Source: Spongiactinospora rosea (GTDB lineage: Bacteria > Actinomycetota > Actinomycetes > Streptosporangiales > Streptosporangiaceae). From it: a stretch of 64,000 nucleotides of DNA. Under the pieces are notes generated by a model, which worked only from the letters and a program-made list of their open reading frames with translations, did no database searches and was not told the DNA's origin. A program made the position numbers and the translations under genes. The stretch covers positions 434,001 through 498,000 of the forward strand of contig NZ_QMEY01000002.1 of the NCBI RefSeq assembly GCF_003315795.1, given 5' to 3'. Positions 1 through 10,227 of the stretch are shown piece after piece; within the stretch, counting starts at the first letter, position 1; every line of letters begins with the position of its first letter.

Positions 1-698
1 GAGCCCCCGGGTACCAGGCCACCGCCCAGGTCCGGCTGCTGCACGCGCGGATGCGGCACAGCGCGCTCAAGCGCGGGTGGGACACCGCCGAATGGGGCGT
101 CCCGATCAACCAGGTGGACGTGGCCCGCACCTGGCTGGACTTCGCCCTGATCAGCTACCAGGCCATCGCCGCGCTGGGCTTCGAGCTGACCGAGGCCGAG
201 CAGCACGACATGTACCGGTACTGGCACTACATCGGGTACCTGCTCGGGCTGGACGACGAGAGCTTCTACCGCGACATCACCGGCCACCAGGCCGCCGCGG
301 AGCTGATGGGGCTGTTCGACCTGACCAAGCACGCGCCGGACGAGAACTCCCGCGCCCTGACCACCGCCATGATCAAGGCCCAGGTGGGGAGCCTGGCCGC
401 CCACCCGCAGCCCCTGATGTCACCCGCCGACCTCACCCACCTCGTCCACGCCATCCTCCGCAGCGCCTACGGCGACGAGCTGTCCGAACAGCTCGGCATC
501 CCGGAATCGACGGCGATGCCGTTCCTGGCACTCACCCGCCAGGCCAACCGGGACGCCCGGCGCCTCCAGACCGCCGACCCCACGGTCGCCGCCAACGCCC
601 TCGCCCAGAACGTCGCCATCCGCGAGGCCATCCTCAAGGCGGCATCCCCCGCCCCGACCTACCAGCAGCACGCTCACACCGGCCTCCCCGACGACTGA
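1..698 (+). CDS. Oxygenase MpaB family protein (DUF2236), 5' end missing
   Basis: The frame is open from base 3, so the gene begins before the window; about 230 C-terminal residues are present. The visible start (TAQVRLLHARMR) and the following VPINQVD and YWHYIGYLLG stretches match the DUF2236/MpaB oxygenase family, haem-associated proteins of which few are characterised. The internal ATG at 51 is not a likely start because conserved sequence continues upstream of it. The 3' end overlaps the convergent gene at 674-1066 by 25 bp. Substrate cannot be inferred. Confidence 0.8.
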   Translation, partial: APGYQATAQVRLLHARMRHSALKRGWDTAEWGVPINQVDVARTWLDFALISYQAIAALGFELTEAEQHDMYRYWHYIGYLLGLDDESFYRDITGHQAAAELMGLFDLTKHAPDENSRALTTAMIKAQVGSLAAHPQPLMSPADLTHLVHAILRSAYGDELSEQLGIPESTAMPFLALTRQANRDARRLQTADPTVAANALAQNVAIREAILKAASPAPTYQQHAHTGLPDD

Positions 699-1066
699 CC
701 AGGGGCCGTCCACGCGGAGAACGTCCCGCACACCACAAAGCCGTCCCGCCCGTCCGGCCCGATGACGATGCAGCGAACACGGTCGGCGTCCGGCGGAACC
801 CCGGCAAAGGACAGCATCTCCCGCCGCGCGCCCGCATTCGCCTCCGCCAGCGAAAGGCCCATGTACACGGACCGAAGCCGTACCGCGAGCACCCCATGAA
901 AGGCCAGGGCGATGGCCCGCTCCCCCACCGCCGCGGGAAAGCCCCGCAGTTCCAGGCGCGAATGGCTCACGCTGTACTTCCAGGGCCTGAACCTCCGCTC
1001 CCAGGCGATGGGGAGGCTCATCTCCACCTGCTCCCAGCCCGGTAGGTAGCCACTCATACCGGCCAT
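674..1066 (-). CDS. Small hypothetical protein
   Basis: A 130-residue soluble protein with no signal peptide or membrane segment. Blocks such as LPGWEQVEMSLPIAWERRF and GERAIALAFHGVLAVRL look like real protein and the opposite frame makes no better sense. No family is recognised. It starts at ATG 1066, or ATG 1057 three codons later. It is divergent from the TetR gene at 1158 across a 91-bp region holding a 12-bp inverted repeat, so it is a plausible target of that regulator. Confidence 0.55.
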   Translation of the reverse strand: MAGMSGYLPGWEQVEMSLPIAWERRFRPWKYSVSHSRLELRGFPAAVGERAIALAFHGVLAVRLRSVYMGLSLAEANAGARREMLSFAGVPPDADRVRCIVIGPDGRDGFVVCGTFSAWTAPGQSSGRPV

Positions 1067-1101
1067 CCTGCGTCCCGGCGGGCGACGCAGAACGGTGTAC
1101 C

Positions 1102-1138
1102 CACATCGGATTAGCGGCTCAGCCTATAATCCGATGTG
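1102..1138. promoter_or_regulatory. Perfect 12-bp inverted repeat, probable TetR operator, overlapping a TATAAT box
   Basis: CACATCGGATTA (1102-1113) and TAATCCGATGTG (1127-1138) are exact reverse complements with a 13-bp spacer. TATAAT at 1125-1130 overlaps the right arm and is placed as a -10 box for the TetR gene starting at about 1158. The geometry fits an autorepressed TetR operator that also covers the divergent gene. Repeat and hexamer are directly visible; the binding protein is inferred. Confidence 0.7.
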
Positions 1139-1157
1139 AGGACATCGAAAAAGGAGG

Positions 1158-3271
<2,114 letters not shown>

Positions 3272-3473
3272 CTATAGGTTGAAAGTGGCAGGGTAGTTCC
3301 GGCGCCGAACCATCCACCGCCCACCCTGCGGAACCTCCGCCGCACTCGCCGCAGCCCTACGGGCCACCCTCTCGATACCCTGCGCCCACGCACATCGTCA
3401 GCAAAAGCGGCGCACTGCCTGGGCACCACACACCCGTGAACCCCGGCACCCCGGCAGCATCCACCGGAGGGGG

Positions 3474-3914
3474 CTAGGTGGTGCGGGTGTCGTACTCCTC
3501 TCGGTTGGCGAGGACTTCCTCCATGTGCGTCTCCGCCCATAGCTTGATCGCGCGCATCACCTCGTACAGGGAACGCCCGAGGTCGGTCAGTTCGTACGTG
3601 ACCGTGACCGGCACGGTCGGGGTGACCGTGCGGGTGAGGAGGCCGTCGCGTTCGAGGGCGCGGAGGGTCTGGGTGAGCATCTTCTGGCTGACGCCGACCA
3701 GTTTGCGGGACAGCTCGGAGTAGCGCATCGGCCGCCCCCCGTCGTGGCCGTCGCCGATGTATGGGCAGTCGCTGCCGCCGAGCGCGGCCAGCACCAGCGA
3801 CACCCACTTGTCGGAGAGCCGGTCCAGGAGCCTGCGGCTGGGGCAGTTCGCCATGAACGCGTCGTACTCCCGCTTGGCCTGCGCCCGCTGCTGGGCCGCC
3901 GTCATGGTCGGCAT
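3474..3914 (-). CDS. HxlR family transcriptional regulator
   Basis: A 146-residue winged-helix regulator. CPSRRLLDRLSDKW near residue 24 is the typical HxlR entry (Cys then DKW), followed by RYSELSRKLVGVSQKMLTQTLRALERDGLLTR and a beta wing ending in YELTDLGRSL. ATG 3914 is chosen because AAGGAGG lies 8 nt upstream; an in-frame upstream extension to 3950 lacks a ribosome site. It is divergent from a quinone oxidoreductase gene (4031), the common arrangement in which HxlR proteins sense quinones or aldehydes via the Cys. The spacer contains TACT/AGTA repeats. Confidence 0.9.
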   Translation of the reverse strand: MPTMTAAQQRAQAKREYDAFMANCPSRRLLDRLSDKWVSLVLAALGGSDCPYIGDGHDGGRPMRYSELSRKLVGVSQKMLTQTLRALERDGLLTRTVTPTVPVTVTYELTDLGRSLYEVMRAIKLWAETHMEEVLANREEYDTRTT

Positions 3915-3928
3915 CGCCGGCCCCTCCT

Positions 3929-3980
3929 TACTTCCCAGTACCCTACGCACTTCCAGGTGCCTACTTCACGTTAGAGAGTA
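3929..3980. promoter_or_regulatory. TACT/AGTA inverted-repeat elements in HxlR-oxidoreductase intergenic region
   Basis: TACT-N4-AGTA lies at 3929-3940 and TACT-N11-AGTA at 3962-3980, both between the divergent HxlR and oxidoreductase starts. YodB/HxlR proteins are known to bind TACT...AGTA palindromes, which is why these are listed. The spacers differ from the usual 7 bp, so this is a weak call. Confidence 0.35.
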
Positions 3981-4030
3981 ACCCGATCCATGGTGGTGCG
4001 ACAGCTTCGGTTCTCTGCTTTGGAGGCGAC

Positions 4031-4939
4031 ATGTCCACCACTTTCCGTACCGCGGTCGTCCGGACCCCTGCCGGTCCCGACTCCATCGAGATCATCGACG
4101 TGCCTGTCGCCGAACCGGGGCCGGGGCAGGTACGCGTCCAGATCGCCGGGGCCGCGGTCAATCCGGTCGATCTGGCTGTCGCCGCCGGGGCGTTCCACGG
4201 GCTCGGGGCGATCAACCAGCCCCGGTACACCGGCCTGGGCTGGGACTTCGCCGGTACCGTGACCGCGACCGGCCCCGGCGTCGATCTCCCGGTCGGCAGC
4301 CGGGTGGCGGGGCTGATCGGCGGCGTCGATCGCGACTTCGGCGCCTACGCCGAGCAGGTGATCGTCCCCGCGGACGACATCGCGCCCGTGCCCGACGGCA
4401 TGGAACTGACCACGGCGGCCACCGTCCCGCTCAACTCGCTGACCGCGGCCCAGCTCGTCGATCTCCTTGGCGCGGGCGAGGGCCGCGGCCTGCTGGTGAC
4501 CGGCGCGGCGGGCGCGGTCGGGGGCTACGTCGTCCCGCTCGCCCAAGACCGCGGCTGGCGGGTCACCGGGCTGGCCAGGGCCCAGGACGAGGAGTTCGTA
4601 CGCGGCCTCGGCGCAGACTTCACCGCGCGGGCGATCCCCGGATGGGACGCGGTGGCCGACGCCGCCGCGCTCCAGGACGAGGGCATCCCGCTGGTCCGCG
4701 ACGGCGGCCTGTTCATCGGCGTGAAACCGCACACGGCTCCGGCGGAACAGCGCGGCATCACCGTCCGCGTGGTGTCGGTACGCCCGGACGGCGCACGCCT
4801 CGCCGGACTGCTCGCCGCCGCCGCGGAGGGCCGTCTCCCGGCGCGGGTGCACGCCGTCGTACCACTCGACAAGGCCGCCGTCGTCCACCGAGCGGCCGCC
4901 AAGGGCGGCGTACGCGGGAAGTACGTGCTCCAGCCATAG
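4031..4939 (+). CDS. NADPH:quinone oxidoreductase-like MDR protein
   Basis: A 302-residue zinc-independent medium-chain dehydrogenase/reductase. The N-terminal GroES-like fold includes AAVNPVDL, GWDFAGTV and the AYAEQVIVPADDIAPVP stretch, and the nucleotide-binding motif GAAGAVGGYVVPLA lies near residue 160. Catalytic and structural zinc ligands are absent, as expected for quinone reductases. It is transcribed divergently from the HxlR regulator 116 bp away, so a role in reducing quinone or enone electrophiles under HxlR control is likely. The substrate is not identified. Confidence 0.9.
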   Translation: MSTTFRTAVVRTPAGPDSIEIIDVPVAEPGPGQVRVQIAGAAVNPVDLAVAAGAFHGLGAINQPRYTGLGWDFAGTVTATGPGVDLPVGSRVAGLIGGVDRDFGAYAEQVIVPADDIAPVPDGMELTTAATVPLNSLTAAQLVDLLGAGEGRGLLVTGAAGAVGGYVVPLAQDRGWRVTGLARAQDEEFVRGLGADFTARAIPGWDAVADAAALQDEGIPLVRDGGLFIGVKPHTAPAEQRGITVRVVSVRPDGARLAGLLAAAAEGRLPARVHAVVPLDKAAVVHRAAAKGGVRGKYVLQP

Positions 4940-5032
4940 CGCGTGGCTCCTCCAGCGCCAGGGGACGCGCCGCGCCAGACTAGAGACACATGGCGGCCCG
5001 CGTTCCCGACCCCCCTGGACGGAGCACGTTTT

Positions 5033-5824
5033 ATGACGATCGGCACGAACGAGGCGAACATCGCGCGTGTCTACGACTACGTTCTGGGCGGCAAGGACAA
5101 TCTCGCCGCGGACCGGGCTGTGGGCGACGCGATCATGGCCAAGGCCCCCCATGTCCGGATGCTGGCGTGGGAGAACCGGCGCTTCCTGATCCGGTCGGTG
5201 CGGCATCTGGTGGGCCGTCGCCGGGTCCACCAGTTCCTCGACATCGGCTGCGGCCTGCCGACCCAGGAGAACGTGCACGAGGTGGCGCAGGCGCTCGCCC
5301 CGCAGGCCAAGGTCGTCTACGTGGACAACGACCCGGTGGTGATCGCCCACGGGCGGGCCCTGCTGAGCACCGACCCCGGGACCGCCATGGTGCGGGCCGA
5401 CCTGGGCGACCCGGAGCTGATCCTGCGGCGCGCGGCCGAGACCCTGGACTTCGACCGGCCGATCGCGCTGATGATGATCGCGATCCTGCACTTCTTCCCG
5501 GACGACACGGGCGTCCACGCCATCGTGCGGCGGCTGGTGGACGCCCTGCCCTCCGGGTCGTACTTGGTGATCTCACATGTGGAGCACCAGCCGCGGCTGG
5601 AGAACATCGTCAGGCGGGACTACGCCGTGCCCGGCACCCGGCCGGTCTTCCGGGACGGCGAACAGCTCACCGCGTTCCTGGCGGGCACGACCGTGGTGGA
5701 GAAAGTGCGGTCGATCAACCAGATCCTCCCGGACGCCCCGGGTGGCCCCGGCCCCTTCCCCCACCACGACGACGACCCGCTCGCGCCGATACCGCTGCTG
5801 GGCGGCATCGGGCGCAAGCCGTGA
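5033..5824 (+). CDS. SAM-dependent methyltransferase, DUF574 family
   Basis: A 263-residue protein of the actinomycete-expanded DUF574 class. RVYDYVLGGKDNLAADRA at the N terminus is its signature, followed by the SAM-binding motif FLDIGCGLPT near residue 68 and VVYVDNDPVV with the acidic ribose ligand. The start is ATG 5033, preceded by a GGAG-type site. The open frame extends upstream to 4943, but that part lacks family sequence. The target of methylation is not known for the family. Confidence 0.88.
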   Translation: MTIGTNEANIARVYDYVLGGKDNLAADRAVGDAIMAKAPHVRMLAWENRRFLIRSVRHLVGRRRVHQFLDIGCGLPTQENVHEVAQALAPQAKVVYVDNDPVVIAHGRALLSTDPGTAMVRADLGDPELILRRAAETLDFDRPIALMMIAILHFFPDDTGVHAIVRRLVDALPSGSYLVISHVEHQPRLENIVRRDYAVPGTRPVFRDGEQLTAFLAGTTVVEKVRSINQILPDAPGGPGPFPHHDDDPLAPIPLLGGIGRKP

Positions 5825-5855
5825 ATCCACACGCCTGAGGCGCGGGCGGGCGCGC

Positions 5856-6365
5856 CTACGTGCGCTGCAGGCGGCGCACCGCGTGGCCGGGCCGCCAGAG
5901 CTCGATCACCATGGCATCCCCCTCGATCCGGATGGCGACCACCTCGTGAATGTCGGCCGTGAAGAAATGCGACCCGTCGAAGGCGTCGGGATCGAAGCCG
6001 CGGGCGGCCAGCAGCGACGCGATCCGCGCCGGGTCGGTGATCTCGACCGCGCGCCCGGACAGCTTCACGTCGCCCACCGCAGGAGCCGGGGCTTCGGTGC
6101 CTTCGGCCTCTTCGGCGTCGACCAGGACCGGCGGGCCATGCAGCGCGAAGCGCGGGTCGCGTAGCAGGTCACGGGCCTTCAGCGCGCCGGGCATCGACCC
6201 GAACCACAGGTCTGCGCCGGTGATGTCGGCCTCGATGCCGCTGATCCGCGGCGAGCCGTCCTTCCGCAGCGTCGCGATGGTCTTGTGCTTGTGCGACTCG
6301 AACGACTCCCGGACCCGGGCGGCGAACTCCGGCGCCGATTCGGCGAACTCACCCCAGCCGGCCAT
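5856..6365 (-). CDS. Pyridoxamine 5'-phosphate oxidase-fold protein
   Basis: A 169-residue split-barrel flavin/F420-type protein. KHKTIATLRKDGSPRISGIE near residue 25 is the usual first barrel segment of PNPOx-like proteins, followed by DLWFGSMPGALKARDLLRDP. ATG 6365 is preferred over the longer frame because AAAGGAGG lies just upstream and the family sequence begins here. It could reduce or bind a small molecule via FMN or F420; which cofactor cannot be told. It is convergent with the methyltransferase gene and forms no operon. Confidence 0.85.
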   Translation of the reverse strand: MAGWGEFAESAPEFAARVRESFESHKHKTIATLRKDGSPRISGIEADITGADLWFGSMPGALKARDLLRDPRFALHGPPVLVDAEEAEGTEAPAPAVGDVKLSGRAVEITDPARIASLLAARGFDPDAFDGSHFFTADIHEVVAIRIEGDAMVIELWRPGHAVRRLQRT

Positions 6366-6634
6366 GCGGCCCCTCCTTTGCGTGCTCGTGGACGACGACC
6401 GGTCCACCGTGCCACACGGCACCGACAGTTTCGCCTTCCCCGAAGGGAGCGGCCGATGTGGCGCAGAAGTGACAGTCCAATATGTGCAATAGATCCGATT
6501 TATCACCCCGCAGAAGAGCGGCATGTGAATAAGTTTCAGAACTTGCCGGATCTCACCTGATCAAGGGATTTCCCCGATGCGGAGACGTCGCCCAGACAAT
6601 TTCCGGCCGTATTTGTCAAGCCGCGGACATCCAC
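6366..6634. other. Intergenic region without a recognisable gene
   Basis: This stretch is less GC-rich than its surroundings and carries only the upstream region of the PNPOx gene and the approach to the promoter at 6635. A 100-codon minus-strand open frame reaches into it, but it is mainly the antisense shadow of the next gene and has no family features. Confidence 0.5.
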
Positions 6635-6663
6635 TTGACAGGCCACCCTGATCATCGTGTAAC
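6635..6663 (+). promoter_or_regulatory. Sigma-70-type promoter
   Basis: A perfect TTGACA (6635-6640), a 17-bp spacer, and TGTAAC (6658-6663) as -10. It lies 62 bp upstream of ATG 6726, which has a clean AGGAGG site. A consensus -35 with exact spacing predicts strong vegetative transcription of the lamin-tail protein. Confidence 0.7.
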
Positions 6664-6725
6664 CAATATCAAGACAAGCACCTCCATTCTTTTCTGATGC
6701 ACTCATCACTGACGCAGGAGGTACG

Positions 6726-7592
6726 ATGAGCACCGCGACCACTTCTGGTTCTTGGCCGTCCATCAGCACCACCCCGCCCAACCTCGACGGATTGGGCACC
6801 GCGCACGTCACCTGGGGCATTCCGGCGGGCGGCGGCAAGAGCGGCTACGTCTTCCAGGGCGGCGGCGTCCAGGTGCGCACCGACGGCACCGAATTCACGC
6901 TGGGCACCTTCACCCACGAGAACTTCCCGATCCAGGCGATGCCACAGCCGCAGTTCGACGTTGACCTGGCGGTGCGGGTGGCCTTCGAGGACGGCACCGA
7001 AGCCGACTTCACCTTCCGTTTCCACCACAACGAGACGCCGAACACCGGCCCGGCCCCCGACGACATCGTGGACCTGCCGACGTTCGTCTCCCCGCAGACG
7101 GTGACCATCGACGGTGAGCAGTACGGCGTGGTGATCAGCGGATTCAAGCAGGGCGGGCAGGTGGTCCGGCAGTTCATCAGCCAGGAGAACGGCGCCAACA
7201 GCGCCGACGTGGTGGCCATCTTCGCCCGCGCCGGGCGGCCCGACGTGCACATCACGACGGTCCGCAACAAGGGCGAGGTGAAGTACACCCAGGCGGACGA
7301 GTACGTCGAGATCGTCAACCGGGGCACCGTGGCCGCCAACATCTCCGGCTGGACGCTCGGCGCCGACGACGCCGGCCAGGACTTCGTCTTCCCGCCCGGC
7401 ACCGTGCTGCAGCCGGGGCAGCGCATCCGTATCTACACCAACGAGGTCCATCCCGAATGGGGCGGCTTCGTCTACGGCAGCAAGCGTCCCATCTGGAATG
7501 ACAAGGGCGACACCGCCCGGCTGAAGGACACCGGCAAGAACGTCGTCTCCGAATACGGCTACGGCAGCAACGCGCCCGCCCCCAAGCCCTGA
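6726..7592 (+). CDS. Choice-of-anchor K plus lamin-tail domain protein
   Basis: A 288-residue beta-rich protein. Residues about 15-160 (TWGIPAGGGKSGYVFQGGG, then FTLGTFTHENFPI) resemble the choice-of-anchor K domain. Residues 178-280 are a lamin-tail (LTD) immunoglobulin-like fold: VEIVNRGTVAANISGWTLG, FVFPPGTVLQPGQRIRIYTN and IWNDKGDTARLKD. It has no signal peptide, so location is unclear, although LTD proteins are often extracellular. AGGAGG precedes ATG 6726. The neighbour at 7864 is a second, secreted LTD protein, so the two may act at the same surface. A strong hairpin terminator follows immediately. Confidence 0.85.
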   Translation: MSTATTSGSWPSISTTPPNLDGLGTAHVTWGIPAGGGKSGYVFQGGGVQVRTDGTEFTLGTFTHENFPIQAMPQPQFDVDLAVRVAFEDGTEADFTFRFHHNETPNTGPAPDDIVDLPTFVSPQTVTIDGEQYGVVISGFKQGGQVVRQFISQENGANSADVVAIFARAGRPDVHITTVRNKGEVKYTQADEYVEIVNRGTVAANISGWTLGADDAGQDFVFPPGTVLQPGQRIRIYTNEVHPEWGGFVYGSKRPIWNDKGDTARLKDTGKNVVSEYGYGSNAPAPKP

Positions 7593-7596
7593 CGGT

Positions 7597-7628
7597 CAAG
7601 GCGGCTTTCGGGAAGCCGCCTTGTTCTT
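7597..7628 (+). terminator. Intrinsic terminator after lamin-tail gene
   Basis: CAAGGCGGCTT (7597-7607) and AAGCCGCCTTG (7613-7623) form a perfect 11-bp stem with a TCGGG loop, followed by a T-rich tract. It lies 5 bp after the stop of the upstream gene. Confidence 0.85.
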
Positions 7629-7863
7629 CATAGGTGGGTCAGCCCGCCGGTCAGGTCGCCGAATCGCTTGACAATTCGATTTCCCGATTGCCGACCTCAT
7701 GGGTAATCGTTCTTGGCTTGCGTGACGGCGACGCCGGAGACCTCCCGCGGCGGCCCGGTGAAAGGTTCACCGGGCCGCCGATCAGGTCGTTCCCCCCGTA
7801 AACGACATGTCGGGATGCCGCGTCTTCTCTCCGTCATAGCCCCTGTATGCACAGGAGATCCAG

Positions 7864-8322
7864 ATGCGTCTCTCCCGCGCCGCGGCCGGCGTGTTAGGCA
7901 CCGCCGCCGTCGCACTCCCCCTGATCGCGCTCCCCGCGCAGGCCGCCGACGTCTCCGCGGTCCAGGTCGTGAAGGTGTACTACGACTCGCCGGGGGTGGA
8001 CCGCCGTTCCAACAGCAGCCTGAACGGCGAGTACGTGGTCATCAAGAACGTGACCCGGAGCACGCAGCGGATCGGCGGCTGGATCGTCCACGACGAGACC
8101 GGCTACAAGTACCGGTTCCCGGCGGGCACGGTGATCAAGCCCGGAAAGACGATCACCCTCCGCACCGGAAGCGGCCGGAGCGGCACGTCCACCCACTACT
8201 GGGGCCGCAAGCAGTACGTGTGGAACAACGACGCCGACACCGCGACCCTGCGCAACAACACCGGCAGACGGCTCGACTCCTGCAGCTACGACAGCACCCG
8301 CCGGGACTACGTCATCTGCTGA
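7864..8322 (+). CDS. Secreted lamin-tail domain protein
   Basis: A 152-residue protein with a Sec signal peptide (MRLSRAAAGVLGTAAVALPL, cleavage after LPAQA, about residue 27). The mature part is a single LTD fold: GEYVVIKNVTRSTQRIGGW, YRFPAGTVIKPGKTITL and VWNNDADTATLRN. Two C-terminal cysteines (CSYDSTRRDYVIC) may pair. AGGAG precedes ATG 7864. The role of small exported LTD proteins is not established; binding at the envelope or of extracellular nucleic acid has been suggested. It probably arose by duplication with the LTD part of the 6726 gene. Confidence 0.85.
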   Translation: MRLSRAAAGVLGTAAVALPLIALPAQAADVSAVQVVKVYYDSPGVDRRSNSSLNGEYVVIKNVTRSTQRIGGWIVHDETGYKYRFPAGTVIKPGKTITLRTGSGRSGTSTHYWGRKQYVWNNDADTATLRNNTGRRLDSCSYDSTRRDYVIC

Positions 8323-8380
8323 GCGAATTCTGTCGGCCCCACCGGCTAGGCTCGCCCCACTCGGCTTCCCCGCCCCACCA

Positions 8381-8410
8381 CCCCGCGCCGCCCGAACGGC
8401 CGGCGCGGGG
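8381..8410. terminator. Hairpin between convergent genes
   Basis: CCCCGCGCCG (8381-8390) and CGGCGCGGGG (8401-8410) are a perfect 10-bp inverted repeat with a 10-nt loop, placed between convergent ends at 8322 and 8415. It lacks a T tract and could stop transcription from both sides. Confidence 0.6.
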
Positions 8411-8414
8411 GCGG

Positions 8415-8636
8415 TCACCCATCCGGCACCAGCACGATGTCCAGCACGCGCGGGCCGTCCAGGTCATCGGGCGGGTAGTCGGGGAAGTACGACCGCAACT
8501 CCGCATAGAAAGCGACGATCCGCTCGTCCGGTTCGCCTTCCACATGGTGGGCCGGCCCACAGCGAGCGAACATCTGACGAGCCGCCTCGGCATCGGCGGT
8601 GCCGCCCATGGCGAGTACGGCGAGGTCGTAGCTCAT
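8415..8636 (-). CDS. Small hypothetical protein
   Basis: A 73-residue protein opening MSYDLAVLAMGG, which resembles the start of a small uncharacterised actinobacterial family that begins M[ST]YDLAVWEG; it may be a short version. It lies 16 bp after the SRPBCC gene on the same strand and could be its second cistron. No convincing ribosome site is visible. Confidence 0.5.
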   Translation of the reverse strand: MSYDLAVLAMGGTADAEAARQMFARCGPAHHVEGEPDERIVAFYAELRSYFPDYPPDDLDGPRVLDIVLVPDG

Positions 8637-8652
8637 GGAGCAATGATGGCGG

Positions 8653-9342
8653 TCAGGTGGCGGGTTGGGCGTGAGGGGCGGCGGTGTGGGCTTCGGCGGT
8701 GGTCTTCAGGTCGTGCAGCCAGGCTTCGAGGCCCATGCCGAGGATCTTGGTGGCGGTGGGTACATCCGCCTCGACCTGGCCGCCGGTCCAGGTCTCCTCG
8801 GTACGCACCCGCACACCCCCCTTGACCTGGGTGAACGTCCACACGTGGACGCCCTGGTCGATGCGCACACCCTCGCCGACCGCCGGGCCGCTCCACAGGA
8901 TGCAGGCGTCGCGCTTGAGCCGCCGCACGGTGGAGGTGATGTGCAGCGTGGTGGCGGGGGTGGTGGCGGTGGCCGGGGCCGGGGTGGTCCAGCGGAACCG
9001 CGAACCCGCCCGCAGCGGGCCCGGGTCCAGGCGTTTCGCGCTGAGCACGGGGGGCTGCCAGACGGGCCAGCGTTCCACGTCGGTCTGCAGGTCGAAGACC
9101 GTGCTCAGGGGCGCCTTGATCACGATGTCGGCGCGGTACCGGATGCGGGCGGCGGGATCGACGCCCTCCCCGCGGCACCGGAGGCCATGGCCATCGGCCT
9201 GAGCGGCCTGAGCGACCTGGGCGGCCTGGGCGGCCGGGACGCCGGTCGCGAGCAGGCCCGCGACGGTGGCGAGGGAGATCGTGAGGGCCGCGGCGGTCCG
9301 GGGCCGCCGGGCGGAGGAGGTCGATCGGGCAGCGCTGAACAT
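8653..9342 (-). CDS. Exported SRPBCC (START/polyketide cyclase-fold) protein
   Basis: A 229-residue protein with an N-terminal signal region (residues 1-42, hydrophobic core then AAQAAQ). The mature domain is an SRPBCC fold: IVIKAPLSTVFDLQTDVERW is the typical entry, with ACILWSGPA, VHVWTFTQVKGGVRVRTEETW and the C-terminal helix near LGMGLEAWLHDLK. Such proteins bind hydrophobic ligands. Export is unusual for the fold. It follows the small membrane protein gene (9378-9725) and probably shares the strong promoter at 9795-9824. Confidence 0.85.
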   Translation of the reverse strand: MFSAARSTSSARRPRTAAALTISLATVAGLLATGVPAAQAAQVAQAAQADGHGLRCRGEGVDPAARIRYRADIVIKAPLSTVFDLQTDVERWPVWQPPVLSAKRLDPGPLRAGSRFRWTTPAPATATTPATTLHITSTVRRLKRDACILWSGPAVGEGVRIDQGVHVWTFTQVKGGVRVRTEETWTGGQVEADVPTATKILGMGLEAWLHDLKTTAEAHTAAPHAQPAT

Positions 9343-9377
9343 GAGGGTTTCCTTCCTGGTACGGGCCGGCGCCGGAG

Positions 9378-9725
9378 TCAGCGGCGGCCGGAGTGGTGAA
9401 CGGTGACGATGAGGGCGGCGGACGCGGCGACGATCAGGGCCGCGAAGCCGGGGTGCATGTCCTTGGACAGGCTGGGCGCACCGTCGGGCCGGGTCAGCCA
9501 GATGGTGAGCGGGATCGCGTACGTCGCGGCGAGCAGCACGGCCGCCGGCCGGACCGCCCGGTCGCGGACATAGGCGAGCGCGCCGACCAGTGTGATCGCG
9601 ACCGGGATGCTCGCCAGCATCGCGAACTGCCCGACGATCATCACGGGGACCGCCCAGGAGGCGATCGTCACCGCGCGCGGAGTGCCCCGGCTCACGGGGG
9701 TGAGAGGTGTGGTCGTGACGGTCAT
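9378..9725 (-). CDS. Small membrane protein
   Basis: A 115-residue protein with about four hydrophobic segments (near 21-42, 42-52, 60-80 and 93-108). No family is assigned. AAGGGGA precedes ATG 9725. It is the first gene after a near-consensus promoter and is followed 35 bp later by the exported SRPBCC protein gene, so the two may act together at the membrane. Confidence 0.7.
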   Translation of the reverse strand: MTVTTTPLTPVSRGTPRAVTIASWAVPVMIVGQFAMLASIPVAITLVGALAYVRDRAVRPAAVLLAATYAIPLTIWLTRPDGAPSLSKDMHPGFAALIVAASAALIVTVHHSGRR

Positions 9726-9794
9726 GGCGTCCCCTTCGGCAGGCCCTTCCGGATGCCTGAGCGCATGCCCTAGAGGCTCATGCGTTCGTTAGAA

Positions 9795-9824
9795 GTTATA
9801 ACGGAACCTGCTAGGGGGAGTCAA
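9795..9824 (-). promoter_or_regulatory. Sigma-70-type promoter for 9725 gene
   Basis: On the minus strand TTGACT (9824-9819), an 18-bp spacer, then TATAAC (9800-9795), 70 bp before ATG 9725. The -10 sits inside an imperfect palindrome (GTTCGTTA...TAACGGAAC), a possible repressor site. Confidence 0.65.
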
Positions 9825-9976
9825 TAGGGTTCGCTACACCCTCTAACTATCCCTTCAAGCCGTAGCGGCGACCCGGGCCGCACCCATCGCCATGCCGACA
9901 CCGCCCGGCGTGCGCGGCCCACGACGACGATCAGGGCGAGGTCGAGCAACAGAAGGACGACCTGACGGTGCCTCAT
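9821..9976 (-). pseudogene. Small ORF resembling the N terminus of a Kef/CPA2 antiporter
   Basis: ATG 9976 has GAGGAG 4 nt upstream. The 51-codon frame begins MRHRQVVLLLLDLALIVVVG, which resembles the first transmembrane helix of actinobacterial Kef-type cation:proton antiporters (typically QVLLVLLDLALI). The normal continuation is absent and the frame ends with unrelated basic sequence. It is read as a decayed antiporter start or, less likely, a genuine single-helix peptide. Confidence 0.35.
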
Positions 9977-10227
9977 GGCGCTCCTCAGTGGTTCACCCAA
10001 GGCAATTCCGCCGGATAAATCCGCATCCCATAGGGCGTGAGCAGAATGCACCTATCGATCGCCCGCGACAGGTCCCTTCGATAGGGTCGTCAGGGTCGCC
10101 GAATATCCGCATACCCGCCCAGGCCGCCGCACATGACATCGCTTTTGGCATTACGCTGCGCCCGCTCACCGCGCGCGGCACGATACCGGGTGACGTATCT
10201 CGATAACGCGCCGCACGAAGGACCTCC

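Noticed and set aside
6536-6838. 100-codon minus-strand ORF over the promoter of the lamin-tail gene
   Set aside because: It overlaps a consensus promoter and the start of a real gene and shows no family sequence.
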